From 66-474 sp035695065 (lineage in GTDB: Bacteria > Pseudomonadota > Gammaproteobacteria > Xanthomonadales > Rhodanobacteraceae): DNA of 47,592 nt. This document shows positions 41,089 through 47,592 of this stretch, in pieces. The DNA is taken from positions 1 to 47,592 of the forward strand of contig DASSEW010000086.1 in assembly GCA_035695065.1 (NCBI GenBank). The letters run 5' to 3'. The stretch's first letter is position 1; each line of letters opens with the position of its first letter. The notes below the pieces were generated by a model, which was not told where the DNA came from, did no database searches, and worked only from the letters and a program-made list of their open reading frames with translations. The position numbers were made by a program, and so were the translations under genes.

Positions 41089-42552
41089 TTATTCGGCCCT
41101 GCTCATCAACCACTGCGCTAGCAACGGTACCGGGCGGCCGGTCGCGTAACCCTTGCGGCCTTCGTCCCAGGCGGTGCCGGCGACATCCAGGTGCGCCCAC
41201 GGCGTGCCTTCGGTGAAGCGCGAGAGGAAGCACGCGGCGGTGATCGCGCCGGCGCTCTTGCCGCCGATGTTGGCGATGTCGGCGAAAGCAGATTCCAGCT
41301 GGTTGCGGTAGTCGTCCCACAGCGGCATGCGCCAGGCACGATCCAGCGTGGCGTTGCCGGCGTCGAGCAACTCGTTGGCGAGCTTGTCGTCGGCGCTGAA
41401 CAAACCGCTGGCGTGCTTGCCGAGCGCGACGACGCAGGCGCCGGTGAGCGTGGCCGCATCCACCATTGCCTGCGGCTCGAAGCGCTTCGTATAGGCGAGC
41501 GCGTCGCACAGGATCAGCCGGCCTTCCGCGTCGGTGTTCAGCACTTCCACCGTCAAGCCCGAGAGGGTGGTCAGCACGTCGCTCGGGCGATAGCTGCCGC
41601 CGTCGGGCATGTTCTCGACCGTCGGCACCACGCACACGAGGTTGATCGGCAGCTTCATCTCGACCGCGGCGAGGAACGCGCCCATCACGCCGGCCGCGCC
41701 GCACATGTCGTATTTCATTTCTTCCATCGAACCGGTCGGCTTGAGGTTCAGGCCGCCGGTGTCGAAGGTGACGCCCTTGCCGACCAGCGCGAAGGGTTTG
41801 GCGTCCTTGCCGCCGCGATACTGCAACACGATCAGCTTCGGCGAATTGACCGAACCCTGCGCGACCGCCAGCAGCGCGCCCATGCCGAGCTCGCGCATGC
41901 GATCGCGCTCCAGCACTTCCAGCGTGACGCTCGCATGCGAGTCGGCGATGCCCTTGGCGCGCTCGGCGAGGTACGCCGGCGTGCACAGGTTCGGCGGCAG
42001 GCAACCGAGTTCACGCGCGAACTCCACGCCGCGGGCGATCGCACGCGCCTGTTCCAGCATCTTTTCATCCGCGCCGGCCAGTTCGATGCGCTTCAGTTGC
42101 GCGCGCTTGCCGTTCGGCTTGACGGTCGCGGTGTAGCGGAAGTTCGCGTGGTCCAGCGCCAGCGCGCATGTGCGCACGCGCCACGCGGCGTCGTGCCCGC
42201 GCACCTCCGCTTCCGGCAGGAACACGATCGCGCTCTCGACGGGAAGGTTCTTCAAAACCTTGCCGGCTTCCTGACAGGCGCGCTGATAAGCCAGCCCGTC
42301 GAAATCGACCTTCGCGCCCAGACCCACCAGCAGCACGCGCGCGGCGCGCACGCCGGACATTCCGTGCAGCAGCAGCGTGCCGCCGATCTTGCAGTTCAGG
42401 TCGCCCGCGTCGCGCAGTTTCGCCAGCGTGCCGCCGCTGGCCTGGTCGATCGCCGCGGCTGCGCCCGTGAAGGGCTGGTCGAACACGCCGACCACCACGC
42501 AGGGCGCGTCCGCCTTGTCGGCGGCGGCTTGGGCAGAGCTGAACTCGAGCAT
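41089..42552 (-). CDS. pepA: leucyl aminopeptidase (PepA)
   Basis: This 487-residue M17 metallopeptidase has an N-terminal regulatory domain (about 1-160) and a catalytic domain with VGKGVTFDTGGLNLKP, the metal and catalytic block VEVLNTDAEGRLILCDAL, and C-terminal HLDVAGTAWDEGRKGYATGR. In relatives PepA also binds DNA at XerCD sites and regulates transcription; xerD lies about 3 kb away, but a link is speculation. It diverges from lptF, as in many gammaproteobacteria where pepA neighbours lptFG. The start MLEFSSAQAA is the only sensible one. Confidence 0.96.
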   Translation of the reverse strand: MLEFSSAQAAADKADAPCVVVGVFDQPFTGAAAAIDQASGGTLAKLRDAGDLNCKIGGTLLLHGMSGVRAARVLLVGLGAKVDFDGLAYQRACQEAGKVLKNLPVESAIVFLPEAEVRGHDAAWRVRTCALALDHANFRYTATVKPNGKRAQLKRIELAGADEKMLEQARAIARGVEFARELGCLPPNLCTPAYLAERAKGIADSHASVTLEVLERDRMRELGMGALLAVAQGSVNSPKLIVLQYRGGKDAKPFALVGKGVTFDTGGLNLKPTGSMEEMKYDMCGAAGVMGAFLAAVEMKLPINLVCVVPTVENMPDGGSYRPSDVLTTLSGLTVEVLNTDAEGRLILCDALAYTKRFEPQAMVDAATLTGACVVALGKHASGLFSADDKLANELLDAGNATLDRAWRMPLWDDYRNQLESAFADIANIGGKSAGAITAACFLSRFTEGTPWAHLDVAGTAWDEGRKGYATGRPVPLLAQWLMSRAE

Positions 42553-42593
42553 GACAACATTCCCTTGAAAGAATACGAACAGGCCGGAACCGC

Positions 42594-42634
42594 TAAACTG
42601 CCGCGTTCACCGGCCCGCAAAGCGAATCAGTTTA
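42594..42634. promoter_or_regulatory. inverted TAAACTG motifs in the pepA-lptF divergent region
   Basis: TAAACTG (42594-42600) and CAGTTTA (42628-42634) are inverted. Each could act as a -10 (TAAACT) for one of the divergent genes, giving overlapping start regions, but no good -35 is visible at 17 bp for either. They could equally be a regulator half-site pair. Confidence 0.35.
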
Positions 42635-42638
42635 ACCG

Positions 42639-43763
42639 ATGCAGCGCCTCTCCATCCTCGACCGCTATTTGCTGCGCGAGCTGCTGGTCGGCACGCTGGC
42701 GGCGGTGGCCGTGCTGCTGGTGATTTTCACCGGCGGCACGTTCGCGGACATCCTGAACAAGGTCGCTTCCGGACGACTGCCCGGCGACATCATGTTCGAG
42801 GTGCTGGGCCTGCACCTGGTGGACACGTTGTCGGCGCTGCTGCCGATGGCGATGTTCCTCGGCATCCTGCTTGCACTGGGCCGCATGTACCGCGACAGCG
42901 AGATGCACGTGCTGTTCACCTCCGGCTTCGGCCCGCGCGGCATGTTGCGCCCGGCGGCGATGCTGAGCATCGGCGCGGCGATCCTGATCGCGCTGATTTC
43001 GCTGTGGCTGGGTCCGCTCGCCACCCGCACCGCGGATGCGGAAGTCGAAGAAGCCAATCGTTCGGTGATCGCCGCCGGTCTCGAAGCCGGGCGCTTCACC
43101 GAGCTGCCCGGCAAGGGCGGCATCCTGTTCGTCGATTCGATGAGCCCGGACGGCACCAAGCTCGGCAAGCTGTTCGTCGAGAGCGAGCGGCCCGGCACCC
43201 AGGACGGCAAGCCGGTCACGCAGATCGACGTGATCACCGCCACCCACGGCGAGCTGTACCACGAAGGCACCGCCGACAACCGCTTCATCGCGCTGTTCGA
43301 CGGCCATCGTTTCGACGGCCACCTGGGCCACGACAACTGGCGGCTGATGAAATTCGCGCGCAACGATCTTGCGCTCTCGACACCGGACGACAACGGCGAC
43401 CAGGACGATCCGGAACACTCGCGCGCGACGTCGCTGCTGATCGGCGACAAGGATCCGGCTGCGCGCGCGGAATTGCAGTGGCGCATCGGCGCGCCGTTCA
43501 CGGCCCTGGTGCTCGGCCTGCTGGCGCTGCCGATGTCGCGCCAGAACACGCGTTCCTCCACGCTGGGCAAGCTGGTGATCGCGGTGCTGGCTTATCTCGT
43601 CTTCGCCAACATGCTGATCCTGGCGCGCACCTTCATCGCCGAAGGCAAGGCACCCGCCGCGCTGGGCATGTGGTGGGTGCTGGTCCCGGTGTTCGTGTTC
43701 TCGGCCTGGCTGTTCGCGCGCCAATACGCCGTGCGGCGCGTGCGGCAGGAGGCGCGGGCATGA
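42639..43763 (+). CDS. lptF: LPS export system permease LptF
   Basis: LptF pairs with LptG in the inner-membrane LptB2FGC complex that extracts lipopolysaccharide. The 374-residue protein begins MQRLSILDRYLLRELLVGTL, with the first helix LAAVAVLLVIFTGGTFADIL and further helices near 55-80, 100-125, 285-305, 315-335 and 340-360. A periplasmic jellyroll domain lies between the third and fourth. The block SALLPMAMFLGILLALGRMY is typical of the family. The stop overlaps lptG by four bases. The partner genes lptB and lptC are not in this window. Confidence 0.95.
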   Translation: MQRLSILDRYLLRELLVGTLAAVAVLLVIFTGGTFADILNKVASGRLPGDIMFEVLGLHLVDTLSALLPMAMFLGILLALGRMYRDSEMHVLFTSGFGPRGMLRPAAMLSIGAAILIALISLWLGPLATRTADAEVEEANRSVIAAGLEAGRFTELPGKGGILFVDSMSPDGTKLGKLFVESERPGTQDGKPVTQIDVITATHGELYHEGTADNRFIALFDGHRFDGHLGHDNWRLMKFARNDLALSTPDDNGDQDDPEHSRATSLLIGDKDPAARAELQWRIGAPFTALVLGLLALPMSRQNTRSSTLGKLVIAVLAYLVFANMLILARTFIAEGKAPAALGMWWVLVPVFVFSAWLFARQYAVRRVRQEARA

Positions 43764-44869
43764 TCGCCGCGGCCTGGCGCAGGATCCGCATCAAGCGCGC
43801 GGACCGGCTGATCTGGGGCGCGGTGCTGGCCAGCGTGCTGCTCGCGTGGCTGGTGATCGTCGGCCTCGACACCTTCACCATCTTCGCCAAGCAGGTCGGC
43901 GCCATCGGCCACAACGGCTACACGCTGGGGTCGGCGGTCGCCTACGTCGCTTTGACCGTGCCACGCCGCGTGTACGACTGGTTCGTGTTCGCCGCGCTGA
44001 TCGGCAGCCTGATGGGACTGGGCGGACTGGGCGCGAGCGGTGAGTTGACCGCGCTGCGCGCCGCGGGCATGTCGAAATTGCGCATCTGCCTGTCCGCCGC
44101 CGGACTGGTGCTGGTGCTGATGGCGCTGGTGTTCGCGCTGGGCGAAACCCTGGCGCCCGCCGGCCAGCAGCGCGCGGAGAACATCCAGTTGCAGATGCGC
44201 TCCGGCCATCTCGGCAACACCCGCAGCGGATTGTGGGCCAAGGACGGCAACTCCATCATCAATGCCAAGGCCGCACTGGCGCGCGTGGTGGACGGGCACC
44301 CCGGCGTGGAGCTCGCGGATGTGCGCGTGTTCGGCTTCAACGACGCCGGCGAGCTGACTTCGTTCCAGTGGGCCAAGACCGCCACCCAGCAGGGCGGCTC
44401 GTGGATCATGCATGCGGTGCGCAGCACCACGATCTCGCCACAGGGCGCGCACAGCACGTTCGTGCAGCAACGCTCGTGGAAGTCCGGCCTCGATCCGCAG
44501 GTGCTGCAGCTTTCCGTCGTGCACCCGGAATATCTCTCGCTGTCCGACTTGCAGCGTGACATCAATTACTACCGCAGCAACCAGCAGAACCCAGGCATCT
44601 ATCTCAATGCGTTCTGGGGCCGCGCGCTGTATCCGCTCAACACGCTGGTGCTGGTGATGTGCGCGCTGCCGTTCGCATTCGGCGCGCTGCGCTCGGGTGG
44701 CCTCGGCCGGCGGCTTTTCATCGGCCTGCTGCTGGCGATCGGCTGGTACTTCCTGCAGCAGGCGGTGATCGGCATGGGCACGGTGTTCGGCGTGCCGGCG
44801 CTTGCAGCGAACCTCACGCCCGCGCTGCTGCTGATCGCCGCGGCGGTGTGGTATTTCCGGCGGGTGTAG
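43760..44869 (+). CDS. lptG: LPS export system permease LptG
   Basis: This 369-residue partner of LptF has six predicted helices; the first is LIWGAVLASVLLAWLVIVGL. It has the family stretch GELTALRAAGMSKLRICLSA, which contacts LptB, and a periplasmic beta-jellyroll (about 135-265, including GLWAKDGNSIINAK). The C-terminal helices include PLNTLVLVMCALPFAFGALR. It starts inside the lptF stop (ATGA), so translation is coupled. The TAG stop at 44867-44869 is provided by a GTAG-headed REP. Confidence 0.95.
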   Translation: MIAAAWRRIRIKRADRLIWGAVLASVLLAWLVIVGLDTFTIFAKQVGAIGHNGYTLGSAVAYVALTVPRRVYDWFVFAALIGSLMGLGGLGASGELTALRAAGMSKLRICLSAAGLVLVLMALVFALGETLAPAGQQRAENIQLQMRSGHLGNTRSGLWAKDGNSIINAKAALARVVDGHPGVELADVRVFGFNDAGELTSFQWAKTATQQGGSWIMHAVRSTTISPQGAHSTFVQQRSWKSGLDPQVLQLSVVHPEYLSLSDLQRDINYYRSNQQNPGIYLNAFWGRALYPLNTLVLVMCALPFAFGALRSGGLGRRLFIGLLLAIGWYFLQQAVIGMGTVFGVPALAANLTPALLLIAAAVWYFRRV

Positions 44870-44909
44870 GGCGGGCACTGCCCGCCTCGGCGGACGGTGT
44901 CCGCCCTAC
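44866..44909. repeat. paired GTAG-headed REPs supplying the lptG and RDD stop codons
   Basis: GTAGGGCGGGCACTGCCCGCC and the inverted GGCGGACGGTGTCCGCCCTAC lie almost back to back. The left GTAG contains the lptG stop and the right one (minus strand) the stop of the RDD gene at 44906-44908. Confidence 0.88.
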
Positions 44910-45367
44910 ATCAAGCGCACCATCACCGTCCCGCATACGCGATCGTGCAGCGTGCGCTTGTGCGCATCGAACAGCGCCCACCAGAATCCGATTCCGAGGA
45001 TCGCCAGCGACACCAGGGCGAGGAAGAACCGCGCGAGTGCAGGCAACGCGCCGACCTTGCCGCCGTCTGCGCGCAGCAGTTTCAATTTCCACGCGCGCAT
45101 GCCGATGGTCTGGCCGATCCGCACCCAGGAAATCACGAAGTACGCAACGGTGACCGCGAGCAACGCGAGTTGCAGGCCGAGGCGCGTTCCCCATTCCGGA
45201 TGCGCCGGGTCGTAATGCCTGCCGAAGGCGAACAGGCACAGGAACGCCGTCACCATCCACAGGCCGATGAGCGGGAACACGTCGTAGACCAGCGCGGCGA
45301 TCCGCCGCCAGAGGGGGGCGGGCATCGCGTTCATGACACCCGCCGGATTTTCAAGAATGTCCTGCAT
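44906..45367 (-). CDS. RDD family membrane protein
   Basis: This 153-residue protein starts PLWRRIAALVYDVFPLIGLW, the RDD opening (R...D...), and has hydrophobic segments at about 25-50, 65-90 and 118-140. QTIGMRAWKLKLLRADGGKV and WALFDAHKRTLHDRVCGTVM are characteristic; the final D-R-V-C-G-T is the last RDD element. Function is not well defined; some RDD proteins act as ion antiporters. The start at 45367 (MQDILENP) is uncertain; 45334 (MNAMPAPL) would fit the family core equally well. It converges with lptG and diverges from xerD. Confidence 0.85.
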   Translation of the reverse strand: MQDILENPAGVMNAMPAPLWRRIAALVYDVFPLIGLWMVTAFLCLFAFGRHYDPAHPEWGTRLGLQLALLAVTVAYFVISWVRIGQTIGMRAWKLKLLRADGGKVGALPALARFFLALVSLAILGIGFWWALFDAHKRTLHDRVCGTVMVRLM

Positions 45368-45420
45368 CACAATCCCGATCTGCTCTTGCGCGCAGCTTAG
45401 CAACGCGCAAGCATCGCACG

Positions 45421-46374
45421 ATGCAAGCATCGACAAGAACGGGGACGGAGGGAGTTAAGGCGCACCTTAACTCCCTCCATCCCCAGGATCGCGCCGCGAT
45501 CGAATCCTTCCTCGAACGCATCTGGTCGCAGGACGGCGTGGCCGACCTCACCCTCACCGCGTATCGCAGCGACCTCGAGCTGTGCGCGGCGTGGCTGCGC
45601 CCGCGCGGCACGGCACTGGTGGACGCCACGTACGAAAACCTTTTGCGTTATCTCGGCGAGCGCCACCACGGCAAGATCAAGGCGCGCAGCAACGCGCGGC
45701 TGCTGACGGTTCTGCGACGCTTCTACGCCGACTACGCTCGCACCCGCAGCGATTTCGATGATCCGACTTTATTGCTGGACGCGCCGAAGCTGCCGCGCAG
45801 CCTGCCGAAGGCATTGTCGGAACGCGAGATCGAAGCGCTGATCGCGGCACCGAACATTGACACGCCGTTGGGCCTTCGCGACCGCGCGATGCTGGAACTG
45901 ATGTACGCCTCCGGCTTGCGCGTCTCCGAACTCACCACGCTGCCGATCGCCGCGCTCAACCTGCGCCAGGGCGTGCTGCGCGTGACCGGCAAGGGCGGCA
46001 AGGATCGGCTGGTTCCCGTTGGCGAGAATGCGCTGGACTGGATCGGGCGTTATCTAAAAGACGCGCGGCCCGCGCTGGCGAAAGGCCGCACGCCGGATGC
46101 GCTGTTCCTCAGCAATCGCGCCGCCGGCATGACCCGGCAGATGGCGTGGACGCTGATCAAGAAGCACGCGCTCGCGGCCGGCATTCCGGCGAAGAAGATT
46201 TCGCCGCACGTGCTGCGGCACTCGTTCGCGACGCACCTCCTGAATCACGGCGCCGACCTGCGTGCGCTCCAAATGCTGCTCGGCCACAGCACCTTGTCTA
46301 CCACGCAGATCTATACGCTGATCGCGAAGGAAAACCTGAAGCGGTTGCATGCGGAACATCACCCGCGCGGCTAA
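45421..46374 (+). CDS. xerD: tyrosine recombinase XerD with repeat-encoded N-terminus
   Basis: XerD with XerC resolves chromosome dimers at dif. The 317-residue protein has an N-terminal SAM-like DNA-binding domain (about 22-105) and the catalytic set GLRVSELTT (Arg), TGKGGKDR (Lys), HVLRHSFATHLL (His-x-x-Arg), LGHSTLSTTQIY (His) and nucleophile Tyr298. The only in-frame ATG near the 5' end, 45421, leads through a 44-bp palindrome, giving the atypical MQASTRTGTEGVKAHLNSLH before the family start around QDRAAIESFLERIW. An alternative non-ATG start cannot be excluded. The xerD-dsbC order is conserved but interrupted here by an AT-rich gene. Confidence 0.95.
   Translation: MQASTRTGTEGVKAHLNSLHPQDRAAIESFLERIWSQDGVADLTLTAYRSDLELCAAWLRPRGTALVDATYENLLRYLGERHHGKIKARSNARLLTVLRRFYADYARTRSDFDDPTLLLDAPKLPRSLPKALSEREIEALIAAPNIDTPLGLRDRAMLELMYASGLRVSELTTLPIAALNLRQGVLRVTGKGGKDRLVPVGENALDWIGRYLKDARPALAKGRTPDALFLSNRAAGMTRQMAWTLIKKHALAAGIPAKKISPHVLRHSFATHLLNHGADLRALQMLLGHSTLSTTQIYTLIAKENLKRLHAEHHPRG
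45441..45484. repeat. 44-bp hairpin element at the xerD 5' end
   Basis: GGGGACGGAGGGAGTTAAGG (45441-45460) and CCTTAACTCCCTCCATCCCC (45465-45484) form a 20-bp stem with one mismatch and a 4-base loop. It lies in the xerD frame right after the start codon. In style it resembles the A/G-rich arm elements at 13.3 and 28.5 kb. Confidence 0.85.
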
Positions 46375-46399
46375 CAAAATGATCGGCGGAGAAAGACAA

Positions 46400-47032
46400 A
46401 TGCCCTTAAACTTGCAACCTTCAATGGGAAAAATAGATCGCGCACCAGACACGGACGGATTTGAATTCTATCAAGTCTACCCAGATCACCCTGCATATTG
46501 GTATATCTGGAACACTTGCCTTTCAGTTAACGCAATGACTATTGCGATATGCGCACTTAAGCAGGAATCTGTGCCAGACGACGGGTACTTAGGTTTTACA
46601 GGGAAGGCTTTTAATTATGTCATTAGGATCCCAGGCTATAGCTGCGTAGATCTCGCTTTGAGTCAAATAGAGCCACAGTGCATTCCTCTTAGGATTGATT
46701 GGGAGCAGAAGCCGCACAGCCACGTCAACTGGGCACCACAACTACGTAGATGGATGGATAACATCATCTGGCCTGGTTTTGTTGAGATTTACGAGCATAA
46801 CCTAGCAAAAATCCATAAAGGCAATCCGCAGCTTGCCGCAATGGCTAAGTTATTCCGTGATTCATGCACGCACGGCCTTAGAATTACTAGAAGCACATAT
46901 GTAAATCCCGTAACATGGGATGGGCTAACCATCGCGCGCGAAGATCACGGTAAGCCGCTTTATGATTTCATTATGTGGGGTGATATTCTTCTTCTTGCAT
47001 TATGGATGTGCGATTGCTTTATTAAAGACTAA
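46400..47032 (+). CDS. AT-rich orphan gene of unknown function
   Basis: This predicts a 210-residue soluble protein that I do not recognise. It is rich in aromatic residues (FEFYQVYPDHPAYWYIWNTC, RRWMDNIIWPGFVEIYEHNL) and ends with a hydrophobic stretch, YDFIMWGDILLLALWMCDCF. Composition differs sharply from every other gene here: about 45% G+C, with A/T-ending codons, against roughly 67%. GGAG eight bases upstream supports the ATG at 46400; ATGs at 46349 and 46379 are in frame, but the first lies in xerD. It interrupts the conserved xerD-dsbC pair, so recent acquisition is likely. Confidence 0.7.
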   Translation: MPLNLQPSMGKIDRAPDTDGFEFYQVYPDHPAYWYIWNTCLSVNAMTIAICALKQESVPDDGYLGFTGKAFNYVIRIPGYSCVDLALSQIEPQCIPLRIDWEQKPHSHVNWAPQLRRWMDNIIWPGFVEIYEHNLAKIHKGNPQLAAMAKLFRDSCTHGLRITRSTYVNPVTWDGLTIAREDHGKPLYDFIMWGDILLLALWMCDCFIKD

Positions 47033-47071
47033 GAAACTGATATGGTTCCATAAACTCGCAAAGTGTCCGCC

Positions 47072-47592
47072 ATGTCCAAGCTGTTGCCTGCCCTTCTCGC
47101 GATCGCGCTGATCGCCAGCGCCTGCTCCGCGGGCGAAAGCACGAACGCCGCTTCGGCGAGCAAGGCCACCGCGCCTGCCGCGACGACTCCGCTTCCAACG
47201 GCACAGGCGCACACCGCCGATGTGCCGAAGGCAGTGCTGGATGCGATCCACCAGCTCGCCCCGCACGTGCAGATCCAGGCAGTGGACAAATCGCCGCTGC
47301 CCGGCCTGTACCAGGTGATCGTGCAAGGCCAGGCGGTGTACGTCAGCGCGGACGGCCGCTACATGCTGCAGGGCGACGCCTACGACCTGAAGACGCAGGC
47401 GCGGCTCGCGGATGCGCGGCTGGACGCGTTGCGCCGCGCGGCGCTGGCGAAGATCCCCGAGTCGCGCATGATCCGCTTCGCGCCGGCGCATCCGAAATAC
47501 ACGGTCACGGTGTTCACCGACGTGGACTGCCCGTATTGCCGGGTGTTCCATTCGAAGATCGCCGAATACAACAAGCTCGGCATCGCCGTGAA
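47072..47592 (+). CDS. dsbC: thiol:disulfide interchange protein DsbC, N-terminal part
   Basis: The visible 173 residues have a signal sequence or lipoprotein-like start (MSKLLPALLAIALIASACSA), a Thr/Ala-rich linker, a DsbC dimerisation domain (VPKAVLDAIHQLAPHVQIQA to DAYDLKTQARL), and the start of the thioredoxin domain with TVFTDVDCPYCRVF, whose active site is C153-P-Y-C156. DsbC isomerises wrong disulfides in the periplasm. S-A-C-S near residue 18 could be a lipobox, which would be unusual for DsbC. The gene is cut by the window end. Confidence 0.93.
   Translation, partial: MSKLLPALLAIALIASACSAGESTNAASASKATAPAATTPLPTAQAHTADVPKAVLDAIHQLAPHVQIQAVDKSPLPGLYQVIVQGQAVYVSADGRYMLQGDAYDLKTQARLADARLDALRRAALAKIPESRMIRFAPAHPKYTVTVFTDVDCPYCRVFHSKIAEYNKLGIAV

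Overview
The window is a GC-rich (roughly two-thirds G+C), gene-dense chromosomal segment of a gammaproteobacterium, most likely of the order Xanthomonadales/Lysobacterales and perhaps Rhodanobacteraceae. Three things point there: a type II secretion operon in the Xanthomonas 'xps' order E-F-G-H-I-J-K-L-M-N-D; many short GTAG-headed palindromes resembling the SMAG/REP elements of Stenotrophomonas and relatives; and the core-gene neighbourhoods mraZ-rsmH, rsmI-lpoA-yraN-dolP, thiL-pgpA, ribE-ribBA-ribH-nusB and xerD-dsbC. The taxon is inferred from gene content only.

Layout. 1-1.6 kb: start of the division/cell-wall cluster on the minus strand (rsmH fragment, mraZ with four 10-bp-spaced MraZ boxes), then RNase P RNA. 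1.7-7.4 kb: rsmI diverging from lpoA-yraN-dolP, then an FAD-linked oxidase and a uracil-DNA-glycosylase-like gene. 7.4-15.4 kb, minus strand: pgpA-thiL, the riboflavin cluster ribD - FMN riboswitch - ribE-ribBA-ribH-nusB, nrdR and glyA. 15.6-20.8 kb: ettA, a small WYL-like protein, a Tat-exported MBL hydrolase, a queuosine-precursor transporter and a glycosyltransferase. 20.8-32.1 kb: an eleven-gene T2SS operon whose secretin carries a C-terminal SPOR domain, preceded by a 190-base leader able to form two large nested hairpins. 32.5-37.4 kb: a small exported protein, a lower-GC cysteine-peptidase-like gene bracketed by duplicated sdaA 3' ends, sdaA, a glutaredoxin-like protein, and a YceI-cytochrome b561-YceI operon. 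37.5-47.6 kb: a hybrid sensor kinase, pepA, lptF-lptG, an RDD protein, xerD, an AT-rich orphan gene and the start of dsbC.

The most unusual aspect is how short palindromic repeats shape the genes. GTAG-headed REPs supply the UAG stop of six genes (UDG-like, glyA, glutaredoxin, YceI, lptG, RDD). Two 83-bp inverted-repeat elements and one 44-bp element overlap the 5' ends of ribD, gspH and xerD, so that start codons and N-terminal residues come from repeat DNA. Other palindromes are translated in frame inside ribD, the UDG-like gene, pgpA, thiL and the GspG leader. No CRISPR array, tRNA, prophage or complete transposase was seen.
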